From positions 1 to 12,514 of the forward strand of contig MVAA01000082.1 of the NCBI GenBank assembly GCA_003266105.1: a stretch of 12,514 bases of DNA, read 5' to 3'. Position numbers and translations under genes: made by a program. The notes beneath the pieces are model-generated. The model worked only from the letters and a program-made list of their open reading frames with translations, searched no databases and was not told where the DNA came from. Of this stretch, positions 1-7,120 are shown in pieces. This DNA comes from Methanosphaera sp. rholeuAM6. GTDB taxonomy: Archaea > Methanobacteriota > Methanobacteria > Methanobacteriales > Methanobacteriaceae. The first letter of the stretch is position 1; each line of letters starts with the position of its first letter.

Positions 1-84
1 AAAAATCATTATGTCAAGTACTCATTCATTAAAAAAAATGTAATTTTATTTTTCTTAAATAACGTATTATGTAAAAAGGAACTT

Positions 85-108
85 GAACAATTAAATAATT
101 AAATGTTC
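85..108. promoter_or_regulatory. Imperfect 24-bp dyad upstream of cbiE
   Basis: The 24 bases starting GAACA and ending TGTTC form a near-perfect palindrome, with 10 of 12 base pairs matching about a central TA. It lies directly upstream of the TATA-like stretch at 113-121, where a repressor or activator site would be expected. It could also be a hairpin at the end of an upstream transcript. In DNA this AT-rich, chance symmetry is possible. Confidence 0.3.
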
Positions 109-112
109 TATA

Positions 113-121
113 ACTTATATT
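113..121 (+). promoter_or_regulatory. Possible TATA box of cbiE
   Basis: The stretch ACTTATATT is TATA-like. A start of transcription about 25 nt downstream would leave a leader of roughly 35 nt before the cbiE start at 178. A second TATA-like stretch at 135-143 is less suitable because transcription would then begin at the ribosome-binding site. Confidence 0.25.
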
Positions 122-177
122 ACATTGTTATTTCAAATATATAATTAATATTACAGAAAATATTTAGGTGAACCGTT

Positions 178-801
178 ATGAATAAAATGAATATTGTAGG
201 TATTGGTCCGGGAGACAGAGAATATTTAACATTGGGTGCAATTGAAACTATTGAAAGTTCCGATGTTCTGGTTGGTAGTCAAAGATCACTTGACCTGTTT
301 GATTATCTTGATGCTAAAATGGTGGTATTGGAACCGAGGGACATTCCTAAAACTGTTAAAATGGCAGTATCCTATCTTGATGATGGTTTAAAGGTATCAA
401 TATTGTCAACGGGGGATCCGGGATTTTCAGGAATGCTTAAAACAATGCAGAAGTTATCTCCAAAAACTAAAGTAAATGTTATACCTGGAATCAGTTCTGT
501 TCAACTGGCAGCAGCAAAGGTACAGATACCATGGGATACGGCAAATTTATTGACTATTCATGGTGGAAAGGCACCTACAGATGACTTGCTGGAAAAACTT
601 GATAATTCAAGACCGAACATCATACTTCCAAACAGGCACATCAGTGAATTGGCAGAATACCTAATAGATCATGGTTACAGTCCAGAACATGACATAACGA
701 TTTGTGAAAAATTAAGTTATCCTGATGAACAGATAGTGCAAGTAACTCTGGGTGAAGCAAAAAACATGGATTTTGGCTACATGTGTGTAGTAATAATCTG
801 A
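178..801 (+). CDS. cbiE: Cobalt-precorrin-7 (C5)-methyltransferase CbiE
   Basis: This 207-aa protein fits CbiE, the SAM-dependent enzyme that methylates C5 of cobalt-precorrin-7 in anaerobic cobalamin synthesis; methanogens need corrinoids for their methyltransferases. The sequence shows the tetrapyrrole-methylase N-terminal loop GIGPG (residues 8-12), the TGDPGFSG loop (79-86) that helps form the SAM pocket, and the downstream PGISSVQLAAAK motif (about 102-113). Length matches stand-alone CbiE; the CbiT partner is not fused and is not in this window. The start is the ATG at 178, preceded by AGGTGA at 166-171 with a 6-nt spacer; the next in-frame ATG at 187 is too far from that site. The gene is monocistronic as far as can be seen, with 184 bp to the next gene. 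CobJ/CbiH-type relatives share the fold, so the exact C-methylation position is a family assignment. Confidence 0.88.
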   Translation: MNKMNIVGIGPGDREYLTLGAIETIESSDVLVGSQRSLDLFDYLDAKMVVLEPRDIPKTVKMAVSYLDDGLKVSILSTGDPGFSGMLKTMQKLSPKTKVNVIPGISSVQLAAAKVQIPWDTANLLTIHGGKAPTDDLLEKLDNSRPNIILPNRHISELAEYLIDHGYSPEHDITICEKLSYPDEQIVQVTLGEAKNMDFGYMCVVII

Positions 802-810
802 TTAATATCT

Positions 811-865
811 TATTATTCTTAATTTTTCGTATAACCTCCAATTCTTTCTTATTTTTAATTTTTCA
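811..865 (+). terminator. T-rich 3' region after cbiE
   Basis: Starting 10 bases after the cbiE stop is a pyrimidine-rich stretch with several T runs (T5 at 823-827, then others to about 863). Archaeal RNA polymerase commonly terminates at such T-rich tracts without a strong hairpin. No stable stem is visible, so this is a composition-based call. Confidence 0.35.
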
Positions 866-985
866 ATAACTTAATTATGATAAAATAACATACATTAATA
901 ATAGATTAAAGAATTATTCATTTTAAAATAAAATTTAAAACGATTATTTACATTATTATAACAAAAAACAAAGGGGAGTCTTGAT

Positions 986-2176
986 ATGTTACAAATAGCG
1001 GTAACAGGTAAACCAAACGTAGGAAAATCATCCTTTTTTAATTCAGCAACACTTTCAGAGGCAGAAGTTGCAAACTATCCATTCACAACAATAGATGCAA
1101 ATGCGGCAATAGCATATGTTACGGCAGAATGTCCATGTAAGGAGTTGGATGTTACATGCAATCCCAGAACCGGAAAATGTGAAGAGGGAATACGATACAT
1201 ACCTGTAGAACTGATAGATGTGGCAGGATTAGTGCCTGGTGCATATGAGGGAAAAGGTTTGGGAAACAAGTTTCTGGATGACTTGAGCCAAGCAAGAGCA
1301 TTGATTCATATTATTGATGCATCAGGAGCAACAGATGCTGAAGGAAATCCATGTGAGGCAGGAACACATGACCCATTGGATGATGTCAACTTCCTTAAGC
1401 ATGAAGTTACAATGTGGGTGTATTCCATTCTGGAAAGAAACTGGCCAAGACTGATTAGAAAAGTAATGAGTGAACATCTTAACTTTGCAAAAGTAATATC
1501 AGAACAGTTGACTGGTGCAGGAGTAATGTTGGATGATGTTATTGAAGCAGAACGCATAATGAATGATGAATATGACAAGTGGGAACAGGAAGACTTGTTG
1601 AGATTCATTGATAAGATACTTGAATCTGCCAAGCCAATCATTATAGTGGCAAACAAGGTGGATACTCCACAGGCAGAAGAAAACATTAGGCGACTTAGGG
1701 AAAAGTATGACCAGGTTATTCCTGCAAGTGCCGAGTCGGAATTGGCACTTGTTAATGCAAATAGGGCAGGACTTATAAAATACCATTCAGGTGAAGACCA
1801 TTTTAATATAATAGACGACTCAAAATTAACAGACAAACAGAAAATGGCACTACAATACATTGACGAAAATGTGTTAAAAAAGTATGGGTCTACCGGAATA
1901 CAGGAAACAATTAACAAAGCTGTATATGAAACACTTGAAAACATAGTGGTTTACCCGGTTGAAGATGAACACAAATTTTCCGACCAAAAGGGAAACATCT
2001 TACCAGATGCGTTACTGGTACCAAAAGGCTCAAATCCAAGAGACCTGGCATACTGTATACACACAGATATCGGTGACGGATTTACCCATGCAATAGATGC
2101 AAGAAAAAACATGAGAATATCAAGTGAACAGGAACTTAAACAATCAGATATAATAAGCATCATAGCAAACAAGTAA
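986..2176 (+). CDS. Archaeal YchF/Obg-like translation-associated GTPase
   Basis: A 396-aa P-loop GTPase of the Obg/YchF group with a C-terminal TGS domain. Visible motifs are the G1 loop GKPNVGKS (residues 8-15), DVAGLVPGA (78-86) as G3, NKVD (223-226) as G4 and SAE (248-250) as G5. The TGS domain runs from about residue 317 to the end. Bacterial YchF/human OLA1 have an altered G4 (NxxE) and prefer ATP; the canonical NKVD here predicts GTP. A cysteine set at 49, 51, 58 and 65, between G1 and G3, could bind a metal; I believe it is common in archaeal members. A conserved role near the ribosome is likely from family knowledge, but the molecular function of the archaeal group is not settled. 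The ATG at 986 follows AGGGGAG at 972-978. It is the first gene of an apparent operon: the next gene starts 13 nt after its stop. Confidence 0.88.
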   Translation: MLQIAVTGKPNVGKSSFFNSATLSEAEVANYPFTTIDANAAIAYVTAECPCKELDVTCNPRTGKCEEGIRYIPVELIDVAGLVPGAYEGKGLGNKFLDDLSQARALIHIIDASGATDAEGNPCEAGTHDPLDDVNFLKHEVTMWVYSILERNWPRLIRKVMSEHLNFAKVISEQLTGAGVMLDDVIEAERIMNDEYDKWEQEDLLRFIDKILESAKPIIIVANKVDTPQAEENIRRLREKYDQVIPASAESELALVNANRAGLIKYHSGEDHFNIIDDSKLTDKQKMALQYIDENVLKKYGSTGIQETINKAVYETLENIVVYPVEDEHKFSDQKGNILPDALLVPKGSNPRDLAYCIHTDIGDGFTHAIDARKNMRISSEQELKQSDIISIIANK

Positions 2177-2189
2177 GGAGAAATTAGTA

Positions 2190-3356
2190 ATGAAAATAAT
2201 AATCTACCCCGATTATGAAACAGACATTACAGTATATGAGGGTATGGATTCAGAAGTAATGGTGTATGATGAAAAAGGTACAATAAACACTTCACTGGAA
2301 AAAACAGATTCCCTTGAATTATTCTCAACAGCAGATGCAATAATCTTCACACAAAAATGCATAATAGACGGTAAATACGATACATCAAGATTAAAAGAAG
2401 CATGTACAAAGATACAAAACTGTGTACTTGATGAAGTATTATTAGTGTTTGACACAAGAGCACCACCAAGAACAGTGCTGAAAATGTCAAAAATCATAGA
2501 TGAATTTGAAATGATACCAGACATTAAAATGGCATACACAACAGTAATAAATGACAATCTGAGAATAATCGCAGGAAAAAACAGTGAATGCCAAGAAAAA
2601 ACAGTACAAATATACAAGTCAATCAGCGATGAAATACGCACAGTAAAACATATACAAACAGCAGAGTTTATACCAATACTGCAAAACGCATATAAAGACA
2701 CGGTAATAGCATTAGCAAACCAAACAGCAATACTGTCCGAAGCAATAACAATTGACCTGATAGAAGCGATAGATGTGGCAAACACAAACCCTGACATCCA
2801 CCTGCTCTATCCACAGCCAGTACTGGAAAACAACATATCAAGAGATTCCGATGAAATCAACAACCTGTCAAACGAATACGGGGAACCGTCACAACTATCC
2901 GAAACAGCACGCAGTACAAACAACTATGTGGCATACCATATGGCATACATGGCAGAAAAGGAACTATACCTGAAAGAACATCTGGCAATGTTTGAAACAA
3001 CAGTAGCAATACTGGGAATAACATCCGACAAACAGCTGTTAACAGAAAAGGACAATGCATCACTGGCACTCATTGATGACTTTGTAAGCCGTGACGTGGA
3101 AGTATGGGCACATGATAATAAAGTGCCGGAGGAAATCATAGAATCACACGGTGCAAAAAAGATAGAACTGGATGAAGCATATGAAGCAGATTGTATAATT
3201 GTAATGACCGATACAGAGGAATACAGACAATTAAATCCGGAAAAAATAGAGAAAGTAATAATAACCGCACTTCCAATATTTGATCCGGAAAAATTTAAAA
3301 ACGTAAAATATAGTAGTGTAGGACAATACAGATTAAAAGAAGGAGAAATGTTATGA
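2190..3356 (+). CDS. Degenerate UDP-sugar dehydrogenase-like protein, linked to cfbD
   Basis: This 388-aa protein follows the UDP-glucose/UDP-ManNAc dehydrogenase layout but appears catalytically dead. Matching landmarks are DTRAPPRT (88-95, equivalent to the STVPPGT turn), NLRIIAG (123-129, cf. PERI..G), the central-helix segment AEFIPILQNAYKD (158-170) through AIDVANTNPDIHLLYP (193-208), and a C-terminal nucleotide-binding-like domain with VAILGI (272-277), VMTDTEEY (338-345) and FDPEKF (364-369). Key features are missing: the N-terminal GxGxxG loop is replaced by MKIIIYPDYE, the catalytic Lys of the AEMIK-type motif is Pro162, and the GGHC/GGxCF catalytic-cysteine block after LLYPxP reads VLENNISRDSD. 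So NAD-dependent oxidation is unlikely. AGGAG at 2176-2180 precedes the ATG. The stop overlaps the cfbD start by 4 nt (ATGA), implying translational coupling. A scaffold, carrier or regulatory role in F430 synthesis is inference only. Confidence 0.8.
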   Translation: MKIIIYPDYETDITVYEGMDSEVMVYDEKGTINTSLEKTDSLELFSTADAIIFTQKCIIDGKYDTSRLKEACTKIQNCVLDEVLLVFDTRAPPRTVLKMSKIIDEFEMIPDIKMAYTTVINDNLRIIAGKNSECQEKTVQIYKSISDEIRTVKHIQTAEFIPILQNAYKDTVIALANQTAILSEAITIDLIEAIDVANTNPDIHLLYPQPVLENNISRDSDEINNLSNEYGEPSQLSETARSTNNYVAYHMAYMAEKELYLKEHLAMFETTVAILGITSDKQLLTEKDNASLALIDDFVSRDVEVWAHDNKVPEEIIESHGAKKIELDEAYEADCIIVMTDTEEYRQLNPEKIEKVIITALPIFDPEKFKNVKYSSVGQYRLKEGEML

Positions 3357-4417
3357 TACACCCACGACCAAGCCCAATAGCAGCGGCTTTATACACGCTC
3401 AGAGATCTGGAGGTAGATGTTATTATCATGCACGGTCCGGCCGGGTGCTGCTTTAGAACAGGAAGACTGCTCGAAGACGAAGGAATAAGAGTTATAACAA
3501 CTGCAATGAACGAAAATGACTTCATATTTGGAGCGGGAGAAAAACTTGTGGAAACAATCAGGGAAGTGGAAGAAACGTTCCATCCAAAAAACATCGGCAT
3601 TGTCGGAACCTGTGCAAGTATGATTATTGGAGAAAACATGAAAAACAATGCACAGGAAGCGGGAGTAAATGCAAACATTGTCATTGTGGAAACACACGGA
3701 GGATATGAGGCAGGAGACAATACTGCAGGTGCAATACAAACACTTAAAGCAGCCAACATTGCAGGATTGATATCAGAGGATGAAGTTGAAAGACAAACAA
3801 TAATGTTACAGAAGGCAACAGAACTTGAAAAAACTCGTGGAATGGCAAAAGGAGAATATATTCAACCAGACTATGGAGATAACAAGGTAAAAGTTGCAAA
3901 AAAAGTATTGGATTATTTGAATGAAGGAAAAAAGGTTTCAATAGTGCTCAACGCAAAAAAAGAAACAAGCTATTTATTTTCCGACATAATGACAATTGAC
4001 TGGACGAAATATTATCCGGAAAACGTACCGGTTTTCATAGCAAATACTGATGAAAACATAGGATTACCATATATCAGACATCACGCAGTAACGGTAAACA
4101 AAACAATACACAAAAAGCCGGATTACATTACTGGTGGGCTGGATGAATACCCAGTTACAGGTATAAAAGCAGAAGAAATACTGAACACGCTGAATTCGGA
4201 TTTAACAATAGTGCTTGGAGTACCACATGCAGTGGACGTAACTAAAGTACCTGGCGAAACAATAGCCCTAACGGACGGTCCAAGACTGGTAAAACCATTA
4301 AGGCAGATGGGATTTGACAACGTGGTCACAGAACTTGATGCACATTCCAAAACATTAGGAGCAAAGGGTGTTGTTGAATCAGAATTTGCACAAACAATTC
4401 GTGGATTATTAGAATAA
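3353..4417 (+). CDS. cfbD: Ni-sirohydrochlorin a,c-diamide reductive cyclase, catalytic subunit
   Basis: A 354-aa NifD-like protein that matches CfbD. With the NifH-like CfbC it reduces and cyclises Ni-sirohydrochlorin a,c-diamide to 15,17(3)-seco-F430-17(3)-acid, the signature step of coenzyme F430 synthesis for methyl-coenzyme M reductase. Visible motifs are the N-terminal HPRPSPIAAALYTLRDL, HGPAGCCF (27-34) with Cys32/Cys33, and GTCASMIIGE (85-94) with Cys87; these cysteines sit where NifD-family proteins ligate an Fe-S cluster. The C-terminal part carries GLDEYPVTG (262-270) and LGVPHAV (288-294). The protein is far shorter than nitrogenase NifD, as expected for CfbD. The ATG at 3353 lies 7 nt after AGGAG (3341-3345) and overlaps the stop of the preceding gene. 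cfbC, cfbA, cfbB and cfbE are not in the window. NflD-type annotations refer to the same family. Confidence 0.92.
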   Translation: MIHPRPSPIAAALYTLRDLEVDVIIMHGPAGCCFRTGRLLEDEGIRVITTAMNENDFIFGAGEKLVETIREVEETFHPKNIGIVGTCASMIIGENMKNNAQEAGVNANIVIVETHGGYEAGDNTAGAIQTLKAANIAGLISEDEVERQTIMLQKATELEKTRGMAKGEYIQPDYGDNKVKVAKKVLDYLNEGKKVSIVLNAKKETSYLFSDIMTIDWTKYYPENVPVFIANTDENIGLPYIRHHAVTVNKTIHKKPDYITGGLDEYPVTGIKAEEILNTLNSDLTIVLGVPHAVDVTKVPGETIALTDGPRLVKPLRQMGFDNVVTELDAHSKTLGAKGVVESEFAQTIRGLLE

Positions 4418-4470
4418 GAAGCATTTAAACATTTTCTAAAAAAAGATTTAAAAATAAAACAAAATATAAT

Positions 4471-4480
4471 ACTTATAAAG
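4471..4480 (+). promoter_or_regulatory. Possible TATA box of the flavoprotein gene
   Basis: ACTTATAAAG, preceded by an A-rich stretch that could serve as BRE, is 43 nt upstream of the ribosome-binding site at 4513. Transcription would start near 4500, giving a short leader. A second stretch, GATATATATG at 4483-4491, is too close to the coding region to be the better candidate. Confidence 0.35.
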
Positions 4481-4512
4481 TAGATATATATGAATAATTG
4501 AAATTTGTACAC

Positions 4513-4518
4513 AGGTGA
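4513..4518 (+). promoter_or_regulatory. Shine-Dalgarno AGGTGA deciding a TTG start
   Basis: AGGTGA complements the 16S 3' end and contains the GTG (4515-4517) that opens the longest reading frame. Since the GTG is inside the site, the usable start is the in-frame TTG at 4524, five bases downstream. cbiE uses the same AGGTGA at a similar distance. Confidence 0.65.
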
Positions 4519-4523
4519 ATTCA

Positions 4524-6128
4524 TTGAATATAGTAATTATAGGAGCAGGAGCTTCAGGACTAACTGCTGCATCAAACATAAGAAAATATGATGACGAATC
4601 TCAGATAATAGTTTTTACTACACAAAAACACGTTGCATACTCTCCATGTGCAATACCATACGTAATCGGTGGACACATAGACAGTTTTGATGACATAATA
4701 ATGCATAAACCGGAAGAATACATGCGTAAAAACATCAGAATTCTAACAGAAACCACAGTAACAGAAATAAACAATGACATAACAGAACTCACATACGAAG
4801 ACAAAAAGGGAAACAAACAAAACCTCAAATATGATAAACTTGTCATAGCAACGGGAGGAAAACCATTAATTCCACCAATTCCTGGAAAAGACCTGGAAGG
4901 AGTATTTAAAGTAAGAACAGTAGAGGATGGAGAAGAAATACTTGCATACTCACAAAACTGTCAAAACGTCATACTTGTGGGTGGAGGAGCAATAGGATTG
5001 GAACTTGGTTCCGAATTGGCACATAAGGGAATAAAGGTAACAATTGCAGAAATGATGCCACAACTGTTCCCACGATCATTTGACCAGGAAATGTCAGACA
5101 AATTCCAGGAACACCTTCAGGAGAAAAATATTGAGATATTAACCAGCTCTGCAGTAGAATCAATTAATGGTGAAACAAAAGTGGAATCAGTAACCATTGA
5201 CGGAGTAGAAAAACAGGCAGACATGGTCATCTTATCTACTGGTGTAAGACCACAAACAGCACTTGCAGAAAGTATAGGATGTGAACTTGGACAATTTGCA
5301 ATAAAGGTTACTCCTCACATGGAAACATCAGTGCCAAATGTATATGCTGCAGGAGACTGTGTTGAAGTAACAAATGCAATAACAGGGGATATAACATTGT
5401 CCCCATTGGGAACAACAGCAGTAAGACAGGGAATCATTTTGGCCAAAAACTTAGCAGGACACGAAATAGAATTCCAACCTGTACTTAACTCCACAGTATC
5501 CCAGATTGGTGAAATGGAAATGGGGGCAGTAGGTATCACACAGCAAGAAGCTGAAAAACAGAGAATACCAATAGTGGTAAGTACCTGCGAATCTTTATCA
5601 CGTGCAAGATACTATCCTGGAAGCAAACCATTATTCATCAAACTCATAGCAAAAACTGATGGAACAATTATTGGATGTCAAATGTTTGGTCAGGAAGCAG
5701 TAGCTGAAAGAGTAGATACAATGACAGCAATAATGTCACAAAAACTAACCTGTGATGATGTAGTTTCAATGGAATTCTCATATGCACCACCTGTATCACA
5801 GGTAATTGATCCTATTGCAAAAGCAGCAGAGGATTGTCTTGAAAAAATTGATGCATTAGGCAAACAGGAAGAAATCAATGATGAACCTGTGGATGAAGCT
5901 CCTGCAGAGGAAGTTGAAGAGGAAACGGAAACTCAAGAAGAACCTGTTGATGAACCTGTTGATGAACCTGTTGATGAACCTGTGGATGAAGTTGAAGATG
6001 AAACTGCAGAGGCCGAGTCTGAAGAAACTGAAACTCAAGCTACGCCAGAAGAAAAAGCTTCCGAAGAATCTTCTGATAAAATGACTTTTCCTGAATATCT
6101 CAGAAGTCAGGGAATCATAGACAAATAG
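4524..6128 (+). CDS. CoA-disulfide reductase/NADH oxidase-like flavoprotein with acidic tail
   Basis: Counted from the TTG at 4524 this is a 534-aa FAD- and NAD(P)H-dependent oxidoreductase of the single-cysteine CoA-disulfide reductase/NADH oxidase/NADH peroxidase group. The FAD loop GAGASG is at residues 7-12, the redox Cys42 sits in SPCAIPY, a second Rossmann loop GGGAIGLE is at 153-160, and the second FAD motif with YAAGDC is at 274-279. The C-terminal dimer domain has SYAPP (about 420-424), whose Tyr matches the catalytic tyrosine of CoA-disulfide reductases. Substrate (CoA disulfide, polysulfide, O2 or peroxide) cannot be decided; a role in oxidant or thiol defence of an anaerobe is likely. 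The enzyme core ends near residue 447. An extra acidic tail of about 85 residues follows, with EPVD repeats and a non-acidic end, MTFPEYLRSQGIIDK. That tail is atypical for the family. The gene has its own promoter region and terminator. Confidence 0.87.
   Translation: MNIVIIGAGASGLTAASNIRKYDDESQIIVFTTQKHVAYSPCAIPYVIGGHIDSFDDIIMHKPEEYMRKNIRILTETTVTEINNDITELTYEDKKGNKQNLKYDKLVIATGGKPLIPPIPGKDLEGVFKVRTVEDGEEILAYSQNCQNVILVGGGAIGLELGSELAHKGIKVTIAEMMPQLFPRSFDQEMSDKFQEHLQEKNIEILTSSAVESINGETKVESVTIDGVEKQADMVILSTGVRPQTALAESIGCELGQFAIKVTPHMETSVPNVYAAGDCVEVTNAITGDITLSPLGTTAVRQGIILAKNLAGHEIEFQPVLNSTVSQIGEMEMGAVGITQQEAEKQRIPIVVSTCESLSRARYYPGSKPLFIKLIAKTDGTIIGCQMFGQEAVAERVDTMTAIMSQKLTCDDVVSMEFSYAPPVSQVIDPIAKAAEDCLEKIDALGKQEEINDEPVDEAPAEEVEEETETQEEPVDEPVDEPVDEPVDEVEDETAEAESEETETQATPEEKASEESSDKMTFPEYLRSQGIIDK
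5940..5987 (+). repeat. Four 12-bp tandem repeats encoding EPVD
   Basis: Four in-frame copies of GAACCTGTTGAT (the last reads GAACCTGTGGAT) encode Glu-Pro-Val-Asp repeats in the acidic tail. An isolated fifth copy, identical to the last unit, lies at 5883-5894. Nearly identical nucleotide units suggest recent slippage, so copy number may vary between strains. Confidence 0.9.
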
Positions 6129-6159
6129 ATTAAACCCTAATCTATTAATCTTTTTTTTT
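6124..6159 (+). terminator. Hairpin plus T9 terminator of the flavoprotein gene
   Basis: AATAGATTA (6124-6132) and TAATCTATT (6138-6146) form a perfect 9-bp stem with a 5-base AACCC loop. It includes the TAG stop codon and is followed by nine T (6151-6159). It has the layout of an intrinsic terminator and sits between convergent genes. Confidence 0.7.
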
Positions 6160-6287
6160 CTTAAATTTTTCTTATCGTCATAAAAACAGACTATTTTTTC
6201 TAATGTTGCATGATAAATTATAAAATCAGTACATTTAATGAAAGCATTAAAACATTATTTTAAAAAGATATTTCTTGAAAAGAATTT

Positions 6288-6305
6288 AAAAAAAGTAAAG
6301 TGGGG
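6288..6305 (-). terminator. C-run/T-run 3' element of the SDR gene
   Basis: Read on the minus strand, 12 bases after the SDR stop comes CCCCA, CTTTAC and then seven T (6294-6288). The same arrangement, a run of C, then CACT and a T run, follows argG, which supports a role in 3'-end formation. Confidence 0.45.
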
Positions 6306-6317
6306 AAGCAATAGTAA

Positions 6318-7088
6318 TTATATTGCTGTGTATCCACCGTCAACTGCAATAGCTTGTCCAGTTACGTAACTTGATTTAGGAGAAGCTAAGTAAACAACTG
6401 TTGAATCTAATTCACCGTCTACACCAGATCTTCCTACAGGAACAACTGTTTTTGTGTATGCTTTGTATTCATCGTTGTCAATTGTGGATCTTGTTAATTC
6501 GGTTGGGAATGTACCAGGACAAATTGCGTTTACAGTAATGTTGTGTTTTGCCCATTCAGCTGCTAATTGTCTTGTGAGGTTTACTACTCCACCTTTTGCT
6601 GCTGCGTATGGTGATGTAGGTGTTGCCATAGTACCAACTAATCCAAACATGGATGCGGTGTTGATGATACGTCCGTATTTTTGTGGAATCATTGCTTCAC
6701 GTGCAACTTCTCTTGACATTTTGAATGTACCTGTGAGGTCTACATCTACTGTTTTGTTCCATTCGTCATCGGTTAAGCATTCTGCTTCTTTGGTTGCACC
6801 GTATCCTGCATTGTTGTGTAAGATATCGATTCTGCCATAGTGGTCCATAACTTCTTTTACACAGTTTTGAACACTTTCAGTGTCTGTTACGTCACAAACT
6901 ACACCAATACAATCTACACCAAGTTCTTTGATTTCTGCTGCTACTTGGTCTAATCTTTCTTTTCTTCTTCCGGTTACTACGATATCTGCGCCGTATCTTG
7001 CATATGCTTTTGCCATATCTACTCCAATACCGGAGGATGCTCCACTTACTAATGCTACTTGTCCACTTAAATTAAATAAATCGTTCAT
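6318..7088 (-). CDS. Short-chain dehydrogenase/reductase (gluconate 5-dehydrogenase-like)
   Basis: A 256-aa classical SDR. It shows the NAD(P) loop SGASSGIG (15-22), NNAG (92-95), catalytic Ser146 and the YAAAK motif with Tyr161 and Lys165, then ICPGTFPTE (189-197) and the C-terminal GQAIAVDGGY. Arg41 and Arg42 after the second beta strand suggest NADPH preference. The fourth tetrad position, usually Asn, appears to be Asp117 in DVDLTG, a variant seen in gluconate 5-dehydrogenase-like SDRs. Substrate is unknown; FabG-like or polyol/alcohol dehydrogenase roles are possible. Codons are strongly biased: 9 of 11 Tyr are TAC and 9 of 11 Asn are AAC, as expected for an abundant protein in an AT-rich genome. 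AAGGAG on the minus strand (7096-7101 region) precedes the ATG at 7088. The gene converges with the flavoprotein gene and has its own promoter with an adjoining palindrome. Confidence 0.87.
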   Translation of the reverse strand: MNDLFNLSGQVALVSGASSGIGVDMAKAYARYGADIVVTGRRKERLDQVAAEIKELGVDCIGVVCDVTDTESVQNCVKEVMDHYGRIDILHNNAGYGATKEAECLTDDEWNKTVDVDLTGTFKMSREVAREAMIPQKYGRIINTASMFGLVGTMATPTSPYAAAKGGVVNLTRQLAAEWAKHNITVNAICPGTFPTELTRSTIDNDEYKAYTKTVVPVGRSGVDGELDSTVVYLASPKSSYVTGQAIAVDGGYTAI

Positions 7089-7120
7089 TATATTTTCTCC
7101 TTAAATTATTGTATATTAAT

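Noticed and set aside
1306..1944. 212-codon open frame on the minus strand inside the GTPase gene
   Set aside because: It is fully antisense to a well-conserved gene, has no recognisable motifs and is rich in Ser/Ile, as expected for the reverse complement of AT-rich coding DNA.
2213..2797. 194-codon minus-strand frame inside the pseudo-dehydrogenase gene
   Set aside because: Antisense shadow of the dehydrogenase-like protein. The plus-strand frame carries clear family landmarks and a proper ribosome-binding site.
4515..4517. GTG as start codon of the flavoprotein
   Set aside because: It lies within the AGGTGA ribosome-binding site and has no site of its own upstream.
5878..6084. 68-codon Lys/Leu/Met-rich frame over the EPVD repeat tail
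   Set aside because: Composition comes from the out-of-frame reading of the 12-bp repeat; no independent start signal.
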